From: a virus
DNA: 64,000 nt
Virus record (IMG/VR): IMGVR_UViG_3300044801_000208
Span: 1 to 64,000 of that record
Reading direction: 5' to 3' (one strand)
Shown: positions 30,419 through 38,627 of the stretch, piece by piece
Layout: each line of letters starts with the position of its first letter
How positions within the stretch are numbered: the stretch's first letter is position 1
Position numbers and translations under genes: made by a program
The notes under the pieces: model-generated
What the model saw: only the letters and a program-made list of their open reading frames with translations
What the model was told of the DNA's origin: nothing
Database searches by the model: none

Positions 30419-31969
30419 ATGGCCGACGTCTACAGGATTCCGACAATCTCCGCGCCCGTGGCCCAGCCCCAGGCGGCGGGCAGCGCCCTGATCGGCGCGG
30501 TGGCGGTGTCGTCGGGCGTGGCGGACGCAGGCAAGGTGCTCCTGCTGGACTCCACGGGCCAGATAGACCCCTCGTTCATCTCGGGCGGCGGCTCGCAGCT
30601 CTACGTCAACACCGTCCCCGTCTCCAGCCCCAACTTCCAGAGCAGCGCCACGGTCGCGTTCGCCGTGCTGGGGAGCAACATCACGGCCACGGCGGCGAGC
30701 GGCTCCGCGTTCCAGGTCAACGGCTCCCCGGTCTCCTCGTCCGCGACGATCAACTTCGAGAACGGCACGGACATCACGGTCAGCAACCCGTCGGCCGGGA
30801 ACGTCCAGTTCGCCTTCAACGGGACGCTGCCGCAGAACACCCCGGCCGTCTTGCACGAGTTCGTCACGGCGTACAACTCCGCGACCGGGGTCTTCACCCA
30901 GGCGCAGCCAGCCTACGGCGACATCTCGGGCACGCCCAACCTGTCGGTCTACGCCCTCCTGTCCGGCGCTACGTTCACGGGGACGGTGTCAGCGCCGACC
31001 CTCGTGTCCACGACGAACCTCCACGTGGGGGGCACGCTTGAGGACGGCTCCAGCTCGGTGGGCACGATCGGCCAGGTGCTCACCTCCACGGTGACGGGCG
31101 TGCAGTGGGCGACGTTCAGTTCCACCCCGTCCTTCAGCGCGATCACGACGGGGACGAACATCACGGCGACCATGACGGTGGGGTCGGGTGCCTCGCTCGC
31201 GTTCAGCGGAACCGGGGTAGTGAACGCGAACGAGCTGTACGGGGTCACCATAAACAGCACAGCGCCCGGCACCGGGCAGGTGCTCACGGCGACGAGCTCC
31301 TCGGCGGCGGCGTGGCAGACGCCAGCCGGCTCTCTGTTCGCCTTCCAGCCCGCCATCGTCCCCCCGGCCCCCGTGACCTCGTGGACCAAATACGACGTCG
31401 GCTCCACGGGCACGTTCACGGACCTCGCGGAGGCCGTCATGGTCAGCACGTCGGCGGGCGACGCCTGGAAGTTCCTGTACACTGCGGTGCCCGGCCCGTC
31501 CGGGACCGCGTTCACCCTGACGGCCGCCTTCTTCGCCAACATATACCCGAACAACGCCGGGAACCTGAACGGCTACCCGCAGGCCTGCCTGTTCGTGCAG
31601 GGGGCGTCCGGCTTCAGGCCGTTCGGGGCGATCAGCGGGTCCAACCCGAGCTCCTCCGCCCTGAACGCCGCGCCCCTGGGAACCTGGGTCGGCGGGTGGA
31701 GCAGCTTCACGAGCCAGGCGCTCGACGCCGTGCCGCCGGTCGCCTACCCCGTGCCCCAGCCCATGTGGTGCCGCATCCGGTACGACGGCACTAACCTGTC
31801 CTTCTGGCTGGCGCAGAACGGGGTGGACTGGATTGAAGCGTACACGGAGGTCTCCAGCTCGGGTGTCCTGGCGGGAGCGCCGCAGCAGATAGGGTTCGGC
31901 GTCAACAACTACTCAAGCCCGAAGCCGGCGATAATCACGCTGGTGCACTGGAGCGTGACAACGCCATGA
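30419..31969 (+). CDS. Tail fibre / receptor-binding protein
   Basis: ATG 30419; 516 aa. The N-terminus (MADVYRIPTISAPVAQ; LLLDSTGQIDPSFISGGG) is typical of phage fibre attachment regions. The middle (about 80-300) is Thr/Ser/Gly repeat-like beta sequence. The last 200 residues (SWTKYDVGSTGTFTDLAEAV; PMWCRIRYDGTNLSFWLAQN; VDWIEAYTEV) resemble a concanavalin/laminin-G-like sugar-binding domain. It would bind the host surface. Confidence 0.75.
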   Translation: MADVYRIPTISAPVAQPQAAGSALIGAVAVSSGVADAGKVLLLDSTGQIDPSFISGGGSQLYVNTVPVSSPNFQSSATVAFAVLGSNITATAASGSAFQVNGSPVSSSATINFENGTDITVSNPSAGNVQFAFNGTLPQNTPAVLHEFVTAYNSATGVFTQAQPAYGDISGTPNLSVYALLSGATFTGTVSAPTLVSTTNLHVGGTLEDGSSSVGTIGQVLTSTVTGVQWATFSSTPSFSAITTGTNITATMTVGSGASLAFSGTGVVNANELYGVTINSTAPGTGQVLTATSSSAAAWQTPAGSLFAFQPAIVPPAPVTSWTKYDVGSTGTFTDLAEAVMVSTSAGDAWKFLYTAVPGPSGTAFTLTAAFFANIYPNNAGNLNGYPQACLFVQGASGFRPFGAISGSNPSSSALNAAPLGTWVGGWSSFTSQALDAVPPVAYPVPQPMWCRIRYDGTNLSFWLAQNGVDWIEAYTEVSSSGVLAGAPQQIGFGVNNYSSPKPAIITLVHWSVTTP

Positions 31970-32240
31970 CGATACTCACGCCCGGCGCACACGCCGCCGG
32001 AGGTGACGCGGACTTCGCCGCGAAGCCGGCGGGATTTATTTTCTCGCCAACTCGGGGCAGAGCCAGCCGACGTCAACCGCCGCGTACACGGGCTGGGGAT
32101 TTTTAGGGATGACCTGGATGAAGACCGTCTGGGCGATATGCGTGGGCTTCTGGCAGCCCAGCCAAAGCACTCCGTACTCCGGTCAGGTCTACCCGACGGG
32201 CGGAAACGGCGGCGGCGTGGGCCAGACTTACCCCTACTGA
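31966..32240 (+). CDS. Small protein after the fibre gene, frameshifted
   Basis: ATG 31966 overlaps the fibre stop (ATGA). The first frame reads MTILTPGAHAAGGDADFAAK; from codon 23 the natural continuation is one frame over: IYFLANSGQSQPTSTAAYTG, then WMKTVWAICVGFWQPSQS and a Gly-rich end at the stop 32240. One more G in the GGG run at about 32029-32031 restores about 91 aa. Possibly a fibre accessory protein. Confidence 0.55.
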
Positions 32241-35200
32241 TTACGGCGCGTACAGCGTCGGGATGTGCGGCTCGTAGAGCATCGTGTCCGCCGTCTGCGC
32301 CATCCCCACGTACACAATCCACCCGACCTGATTGATGAGCGTCACGTAGTCCTGCGTCAGTGCGCCCTGCGGCCCGGCGTAGATCGGATTCCCGACCGTG
32401 AAGGACGCGCCCCGTATCGTGTACTGCCCGCCGTAGGTGGTACCGACCGGGGCGTCCGCGCCCGCCACGCCCTGGACCGGCACTATGCCGTCTGGGTTCG
32501 GGGCCAGCAGAGCGCCCGTGGAGTCGACCGCGTAGAACGCGTTGCCCTGGGTCTCAGGCGTCGTGGCGTAGGCTCCGTACAGCGTAGGGTCGGCCGCCGT
32601 GAAGCCCGTGTAGGCCGGGCCGGGGCCGATCAGGGTCGCGACCGTGGTCACCACGCCGTTGAGGTACGTCGCCGCCCCCAGGTTCCTGAACACCACGAGG
32701 CTGCCGACGGAGAAGTGGTTCGCCGCCGTGATCGTCAGCACGCTCCCCGCCGACTCCGCCACGTTGGTGACAGGCGGCACGAACGGGTCGATCGGGGCCA
32801 CGGTGCCGTCGTCCTGCACGAACACGACCGTACCTGGCGGGAACGGGCTGGTCCACCACGTCGGCGGAGCCTCCACCACGAAGTCGATCGTGTCCCCGGC
32901 GGACGCGACCGGGATGACGGGGAGCGGCGTGATCGAGGTCAGGATCATGCTGAACAGGCTACCGGGGAGGACCTGCACGAGGGGCGCGGTGAGGTTGCTG
33001 GACGCCTCGACCATGACGATGTCCCCGGCGGTGAAGTTCCCGGTGAAGGAGAAGGGCACGGTCAGCATCCCAGGCGCGTCGAGCTCGTACGAGTTGGTGT
33101 AGATCGGCGTGCCGTTCTGGGTCACGGTCACCGTGAACAGCCCCTCGGCGGCCGTGGAGAAGATGAGCTGCCCGTTCCCGGAGTACGCGCCCGTGGCCCG
33201 CAGGGTAAACGTCGTCGGGCTGGTGACGTTGCCCGTGTAGTCGAACACGATCTGGTCGAACGCGACGGGGGTCTGCGCGGGGGCGGCGGCCACGGTCGTG
33301 GTGTCGGCCTCCGCGTCAACGTTGAACCCGACCTGCTGCGCGTTCGCTATCAGGGCGTTGGCGGTGGCGACCTGCGCCGCGACCGCGCCCTGGAACTGGT
33401 TCTTGAACGTCTGGAGCCCCGCGTAGCTCAGGTTCGTCCTCAGCATGGCCATCTGCACGGGGATGGGCTGCCCCTGTATGTCGGGGCGGTTGAGGAACGC
33501 CTCCGCGTCCAGCTCCGTGGGGATCGTCACCCAGCCGTTGGTCGCGGGCGTGGGCGTGGAGCTGTTGGTGAACGTGACGATCGGCGCGACCGGGATCGGG
33601 AGGAGCGGGGTGCCCGGCGTCCGGCTGCGGTTGCGGCTGGCCGTGTCGGCCTGCAACGCCTGGTACGCTGACGCGCTGCCCAGCGGGTCGACCGCACCGT
33701 CTAGCGTACCGAAGTACGTCACCGCGAACTGCACGAGGTACGGGTCCTGCGCCAGGAGCGTCGTCAGGCTGGTGGAGAAGTCGCGCCAGAACTGGCTGAA
33801 GCGGTCCACTGTCGAGGCGACCGCGAACGGGCTGTAGGTGTAGCGGTTGCCGAGCCTCGGCGACTGGTACGTGGTGTCGTTCAGGATGTTCACGGACGCC
33901 GCCTGGATGACCGCCGCCATGACCGCCGCGTAGGCGCTCGGGAAAGTGATTGGCACGGGGAACTCCGCCGTGCCCTCGCCGAGGGTCACCGTGGTCGTGC
34001 CGCTGCCCGCAGGGGTAGGGACGTAGTCGAGGTCGGAGCCCGTGGGGCCGGAGAGGTAGTTCGAGTCCTGGTAGCCGTCCCACGTCTTGTTGCGCGTGTA
34101 CCCGAGCAGGGACGCCTCGACGTAGGAGAGCTTCCACAGCAGCGTGAAGAGCTTCTGGCCGCTCAGAGAGTTGAGCAGGGTGTACAGCGGCAGCACCGGG
34201 GCGTTCTGGTAGACGACCCCCTGGGGGCTGACCGCCCACGTGGACGGGTTCGCGCCCGGCTCCAGGTTCGTGTTCCCGGAGTTGGCGATGTAGAGGTTCC
34301 CGCCGAAGGTCACCACGTCATTCTGCTGGTACTGGACCGTGGGGTCCCAGATGCTCATGTACTCCGGCCCGTCGCCGCTCGCGTCGTTGTACGGCACGGG
34401 GACGGTGTTCAGGTAGGTCACGGACGGCTGTATGTATGCCAGGAACGCCGCCTCGAAGTTCGGTATCCAGTTGCCGCCGCGCCCGGCCCTGGCGGCGGCT
34501 AGGTAGAGGAGCCACGCGGACATGATGAACGGGTCGTAGTTGTTCGCGACGATCTCTCCGAGGTTGATGTAGTGGACCAGGTCCTTGCGGAGCTGCGGCT
34601 GGCGCACGGCGAGGTTCGGGCTCGCGTAGTCCGGGTCGCTCGGCTCCACGGTGTCGCCGCGCAGGGACGGCACGATGGACACGATGTTCGCCGTGTACGT
34701 GGACGCGGGCAGGCTGTAGGCGTCGACGATGGTGTGCGGGTCGGGGACCGCGCCGTCCATAGAGGAGTTCGGGTTGAAGTCCGGGCCGAACACGGGGGAG
34801 CTCGTCGGGTCCACGGACGGGGAGCCGCCGAGCGGCGGGATGTACTGCGCGGTGCCGAGCGACAGCCCGCTGTTCGTCAGGACCATCTGCGGGATGCTCG
34901 GGCCGAGCACGCCGGAGCCGTTCAGGCCGGGGATCGTGAGCGAGCACTGGCTGAACGAGAAGTTGAAGTTGAAGACGGGCGGCTTCGTGAACGCCTTGGC
35001 GAAGTTCGCGAGCGGCGCGAAGTTGAACCCGTTCCAGTTCCACATGCCCTCGGGCAGGAGGTTCGGGATGGACGGGAGCGCGGGGAGCCCCCAGTTGCAG
35101 ATGTTGTTCAGCAGGTTGGCCAGGGCGTTCAGGCTCGACTGCACCATCTGGACCATGGACTGCTCTATCGCCAGGAGCGTGTTGAGGTTGGTCGTCACCG

Positions 35201-35552
35201 CCATCACCAGCCCCAGAATCTCCTGCTGGAACTTGTTCGCCGTCTGGATGATGCTGATGCCGTCCGCGATGTACTTGGGGACGCGGGCGTGGTGCCCGAG
35301 CTGGCCGTCGACCGCCAGCTGGTTCATGTGCGTGTACGTCTCGATCTGGTTGACGAGGAGCTGCTTCTTCTGGAGGATTATGTTGTTCGCGTCCGTGATG
35401 CTGGACTCAAGGACGCGGCCCTGCTCCATCGCCTGCTGGTAGTAGTGCGAGATGGTCGGGTCGTTGAGCGGGTTGACGCGGTTCACCGCGCCCTTGGCCT
35501 TGATGGGCCACAGCAGCGCGTTCTGCTCGGCTTGTGTTAGATTATCCGCCAT
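32241..35552 (-). CDS. Large tail protein with carbohydrate-binding segment (1103 aa)
   Basis: ATG 35552 overlaps the GIY-YIG stop (TAATG). The N-terminal 200 residues are helical (YQQAMEQGRVLESSITDANN; MVQSSLNALANLLNNICNWG). A segment near residue 400 (IWDPTVQYQQNDVVTFGGNL, YIANSGNTNLEPGANPSTW) fits a ChiC-type carbohydrate-binding module (CBM5/12). The C-terminal half is beta-sandwich-like. It belongs to the tail/baseplate block; a host-surface interaction role is inferred. It converges with the fibre accessory gene, one base apart. Confidence 0.7.
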   Translation of the reverse strand: MADNLTQAEQNALLWPIKAKGAVNRVNPLNDPTISHYYQQAMEQGRVLESSITDANNIILQKKQLLVNQIETYTHMNQLAVDGQLGHHARVPKYIADGISIIQTANKFQQEILGLVMAVTTNLNTLLAIEQSMVQMVQSSLNALANLLNNICNWGLPALPSIPNLLPEGMWNWNGFNFAPLANFAKAFTKPPVFNFNFSFSQCSLTIPGLNGSGVLGPSIPQMVLTNSGLSLGTAQYIPPLGGSPSVDPTSSPVFGPDFNPNSSMDGAVPDPHTIVDAYSLPASTYTANIVSIVPSLRGDTVEPSDPDYASPNLAVRQPQLRKDLVHYINLGEIVANNYDPFIMSAWLLYLAAARAGRGGNWIPNFEAAFLAYIQPSVTYLNTVPVPYNDASGDGPEYMSIWDPTVQYQQNDVVTFGGNLYIANSGNTNLEPGANPSTWAVSPQGVVYQNAPVLPLYTLLNSLSGQKLFTLLWKLSYVEASLLGYTRNKTWDGYQDSNYLSGPTGSDLDYVPTPAGSGTTTVTLGEGTAEFPVPITFPSAYAAVMAAVIQAASVNILNDTTYQSPRLGNRYTYSPFAVASTVDRFSQFWRDFSTSLTTLLAQDPYLVQFAVTYFGTLDGAVDPLGSASAYQALQADTASRNRSRTPGTPLLPIPVAPIVTFTNSSTPTPATNGWVTIPTELDAEAFLNRPDIQGQPIPVQMAMLRTNLSYAGLQTFKNQFQGAVAAQVATANALIANAQQVGFNVDAEADTTTVAAAPAQTPVAFDQIVFDYTGNVTSPTTFTLRATGAYSGNGQLIFSTAAEGLFTVTVTQNGTPIYTNSYELDAPGMLTVPFSFTGNFTAGDIVMVEASSNLTAPLVQVLPGSLFSMILTSITPLPVIPVASAGDTIDFVVEAPPTWWTSPFPPGTVVFVQDDGTVAPIDPFVPPVTNVAESAGSVLTITAANHFSVGSLVVFRNLGAATYLNGVVTTVATLIGPGPAYTGFTAADPTLYGAYATTPETQGNAFYAVDSTGALLAPNPDGIVPVQGVAGADAPVGTTYGGQYTIRGASFTVGNPIYAGPQGALTQDYVTLINQVGWIVYVGMAQTADTMLYEPHIPTLYAP

Positions 35553-36283
35553 TAGCTATACCTGCCGTTAGCGCCCCTTTTCCGATGTGCGGCTGTGTCA
35601 ATCCCTTTTTTACTTTGACTTATACGTTCTGCACGCAGCCGCCTTTTTTCGGCGTTCGCCGGGTCTGCATGCCAATGATGAGATCGTTTAGACTGCCCCT
35701 GTTTCCACTCTTCAGAGTGTTTCAAAGGATGTATTTTCTGCCATTGTCTTGTTGATTCAGCATGACGGTTTCTTGTTTCTTCGGTGTTGTGGGCTTGCTT
35801 GAAAGCCGCTTTTTTCACGGGGTCGGAGAAACGTGCTAACTGAGCTTCAGACACAGCTTTTTTGACCGTAGAACTGGTCATAGCCTGTTTCGTAATAGCG
35901 CTTTGTCGTTCTCTGTTTGCTGAATCGGTGTAAAACCGTGCTAAAGACTCCTTCTGTCGCCTTAAAATTTCAGGGTTCTTGTCATCAGATGGGGTCCATG
36001 CGCACGAGATGTTGAACTGAGAGGCTGCTGTGCGGGAAATCCAAGCCTGCTCGCGGGCTCGTAACCAAATCTTGTCCTCAACCTTTTCCAAAATCCCGCA
36101 CACGAACTCATTTTCCCCATACTTGTTCCAAGCTTTCTGGAGATAGGGATTATCGTGGGTACCTCTGCGCAAATTTCTTTGGTGGTATTGCAAGCGCTTT
36201 TCACACTGCACGGAGCTGCCGACGTACACCCGTCCATCCAGCAACAACGTTATCCCGTACACGCCTTGTGTGTTCGTTTTCAT
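35552..36283 (-). CDS. GIY-YIG homing endonuclease
   Basis: ATG 36283; 243 aa. GIY-YIG module: GVYGITLLLDGRVYVGSSV, EKRLQYHQRNLRRGTHDN, WNKYGENEFVCGILEKVED, REQAWI. The long C-terminal half is basic with repeated polar helices, a DNA-binding region. The gene is AT-richer than the tail genes around it and sits precisely between two of them, with its stop overlapping the next start. Confidence 0.9.
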   Translation of the reverse strand: MKTNTQGVYGITLLLDGRVYVGSSVQCEKRLQYHQRNLRRGTHDNPYLQKAWNKYGENEFVCGILEKVEDKIWLRAREQAWISRTAASQFNISCAWTPSDDKNPEILRRQKESLARFYTDSANRERQSAITKQAMTSSTVKKAVSEAQLARFSDPVKKAAFKQAHNTEETRNRHAESTRQWQKIHPLKHSEEWKQGQSKRSHHWHADPANAEKRRLRAERISQSKKGIDTAAHRKRGANGRYS

Positions 36284-36289
36284 TTGTTT

Positions 36290-38620
36290 TTACGAGTTTT
36301 CGTCACTTTGGTATAAGCCTTGTGAATTCACGATGTCGGGTGCCTCGGTCGTGTCCCTAGCAAGGGAGGCGCTTATCGCCTTTTGCTGAGTTTCGATGCG
36401 GTCGGTCTTCACGATGGAGCGCAGGGTCGTGGCCTCCGTGACCATGTCGCCCGTGCAGTGGTACTGGAGGTTGCCCTGGTGCGTGACATCCACGTCCCCT
36501 ATGATGTTGAGGCGCATGGCCTTGCCCTGCGCGTTCGGGAGGATCGTGATCTCGATGCCGCCGTCCAGCGCGGCGGTGACGGAGCGCCCCATCAGGTCCT
36601 TGCCGAGGGCCATGACGACGCCGCCCGCGAGGTCCAGCAGGAGGGACTGCCCCGTCGCCGGGTTGGAGCCGAGGCGGAGCAGGAAGTCCATGACCGCGTG
36701 CAGGTCCAGCGAGCGGCCGGAGGAGTCCATGCTCATGACGGGCGGCCCGCTCCAGCTGTAGGGCGGGTAGTCGTTGGCGGACGGGGGCGAGCCCGCCTGC
36801 GTGAGGTCGTGGAACTGGTAAATGCTGTCCCCCGCGCCGTAGGTCGGCCTGCCGGGGCTCTTGGAGTCCACGCGGGAGGAGTCGCCGACCGCGTAGGCCG
36901 TCTTGCCCGGCCCGTCCGCGTAGCCGTTGATGAGGTGCCTGCGGAGGGACTGCGCGTTCTTCGCGCCGAGGCGCAGCACGACGCCGCCGTCCGCCGCCGC
37001 CCTGACGGAGATGTTCTCCCCGCCCACCTTGTTCGTGAGGCTCACGGCGTCGCCGGGGATGAGCCTGGACTTCGCCCAGTACTGCACGGGCTTGCCGTCC
37101 GCGTAACGCTTGGCGGGCGTGTCGCCCTTGCTCCTGATCTGCGTGAGGACGGAGCGCCGCGAGTCCGGCAGAGACGTGTCGTCCGCGCCGAGGCGGAGGA
37201 CCGACTGCCCGAGGACCTGCGCGTCTAGCGCGTCCTCCTCGTCGCGGTTCTTGCCGACGACGAGCTTGGCGGAGCCTACGAGGTGCGCCTCAAGGGAGCG
37301 CCCGGCCCCGTGCGGGTGCTCGTAGCCGCCCTGGAGCGGGATGTTCTCCTTCGGCAGAGTGGAGCCGATCTCAAGGCTGGTGAAGCCCTCCTTAGTGACG
37401 TCGAGGCGCGTCGTGTTCTGCTCGTACGGGAACCTGACCGCCAGGCAGGAAGCGGCGAGCCTGGCCTCCTCGTGGTCCGGGGAGTCGACGACCGGGAGGT
37501 AGCCCGACTCCACGTCCGCGCCGAAGCGCCCGTTGTAGTTGTACGGGAACAGGACGGGCTTGAGCACGTAGCCGTAGGTGGACTTGTCGTAGATGTTGTA
37601 GCCGACGAGCGTGCCCTGCGCCCGCTCCAGGATGTAGGCGCGTCGCGCGGGGGTCGAGCCCTCGTTGAGCGTCGGCCCGACGGCGCTGACCCTGTCGTCG
37701 TACGGGTCGTCCCAGCCCTGGTTGACCGTGAAGGTCTCGTTGTCGTACGCGGGGACGTTCCCGGCCGCCGGGGTGACGGTGGTCCTGCCCCACGGGTCCG
37801 CCGTGGTGCCGAGGATCGTGTCGAGCAGGCTGGTCTGAAGCACCTCGTAGGGCACGGGGTAGTCCAGCGAGTACTCCTGGATCAGCTCCGTGTTCTCGGA
37901 GAACGGGATCACGTCCTGCTTGCCGCCGACGTAGCGATCGCTGGGCTGCGAGCCGGGCTGGAGGTAGACGATGTAGTCCGACGTGCCGTCCGGCAGGACG
38001 ACGGGGACGACCGTAGGGGCCGTCGTGTTCGGGCGGTTGACGGAACCGACGTACGAGACCCCGGCGTCGTCGTACCCGACCCTGCGCCCGGCGATCTGCG
38101 TCCACTGGCGCTTGTCTGAGTCCGCCTTGTCGCGGTCCATCGCCGCCGACTGCCTGTCCCAGGACGTGTCGACCTTCTCCGAGAAGCCGCCCGTGTAGGA
38201 GGACGTTTTCTGGCCTGGGGTCGCCTTCCGCCACGTGGCGCGGAGGCGGTCGGAGTAGCCCTGAATGCGGTCGCCGGAAATCTGCCTGCTAGCGATGGCG
38301 TCCACGCTGGGGTACTGCTGTGCGTTGACCCAGCCGAGGATCATCACCTGGCGGTAGCCGCGCTCGTAGGAATAGTTCGCGGCCAGGCCGATGGAGCCCT
38401 GCTCCGGCATGTTCGTGTCGCCGCCGGTGAGCCCGGAGTAGTTCGCCGGAAAAACGCTAATCTCCGAGTAGACAAGCCCGTCCTTGACATCCTCCACGGT
38501 CAGGACCTTCCGCTCGTAGTCCACCGTCAGCACCTCGACGATGAATATCTCGTAGGCGAGCCTGTCGTTGGTGCGGTTGAACGTCGGCCTGTAGTTGCTG
38601 TTTTCCCTTACTGGGGGCAT
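36290..38620 (-). CDS. Baseplate spike/hub-like protein (776 aa)
   Basis: From ATG 38620. The N-terminal part carries an OB-fold-like segment (VEVLTVDYERKVLTVEDVKD; MPEQGSIGLAANYSYERGYR). The C-terminal part has repeating beta motifs (GGVVMALGKDLMGRSVTAAL; NIIGDVDVTHQGNLQYHCTG), reminiscent of the gp5/VgrG-type beta-helix spike. These features plus neighbours suggest the membrane-piercing baseplate component. No exact family is certain. Confidence 0.6.
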   Translation of the reverse strand: MPPVRENSNYRPTFNRTNDRLAYEIFIVEVLTVDYERKVLTVEDVKDGLVYSEISVFPANYSGLTGGDTNMPEQGSIGLAANYSYERGYRQVMILGWVNAQQYPSVDAIASRQISGDRIQGYSDRLRATWRKATPGQKTSSYTGGFSEKVDTSWDRQSAAMDRDKADSDKRQWTQIAGRRVGYDDAGVSYVGSVNRPNTTAPTVVPVVLPDGTSDYIVYLQPGSQPSDRYVGGKQDVIPFSENTELIQEYSLDYPVPYEVLQTSLLDTILGTTADPWGRTTVTPAAGNVPAYDNETFTVNQGWDDPYDDRVSAVGPTLNEGSTPARRAYILERAQGTLVGYNIYDKSTYGYVLKPVLFPYNYNGRFGADVESGYLPVVDSPDHEEARLAASCLAVRFPYEQNTTRLDVTKEGFTSLEIGSTLPKENIPLQGGYEHPHGAGRSLEAHLVGSAKLVVGKNRDEEDALDAQVLGQSVLRLGADDTSLPDSRRSVLTQIRSKGDTPAKRYADGKPVQYWAKSRLIPGDAVSLTNKVGGENISVRAAADGGVVLRLGAKNAQSLRRHLINGYADGPGKTAYAVGDSSRVDSKSPGRPTYGAGDSIYQFHDLTQAGSPPSANDYPPYSWSGPPVMSMDSSGRSLDLHAVMDFLLRLGSNPATGQSLLLDLAGGVVMALGKDLMGRSVTAALDGGIEITILPNAQGKAMRLNIIGDVDVTHQGNLQYHCTGDMVTEATTLRSIVKTDRIETQQKAISASLARDTTEAPDIVNSQGLYQSDENS

Positions 38621-38627
38621 GTCTTCC

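Noticed and set aside
30178-30420. 80-codon open frame upstream of the fibre gene
   Set aside because: It covers a promoter and an intrinsic terminator and has unnatural composition, so it is treated as intergenic.
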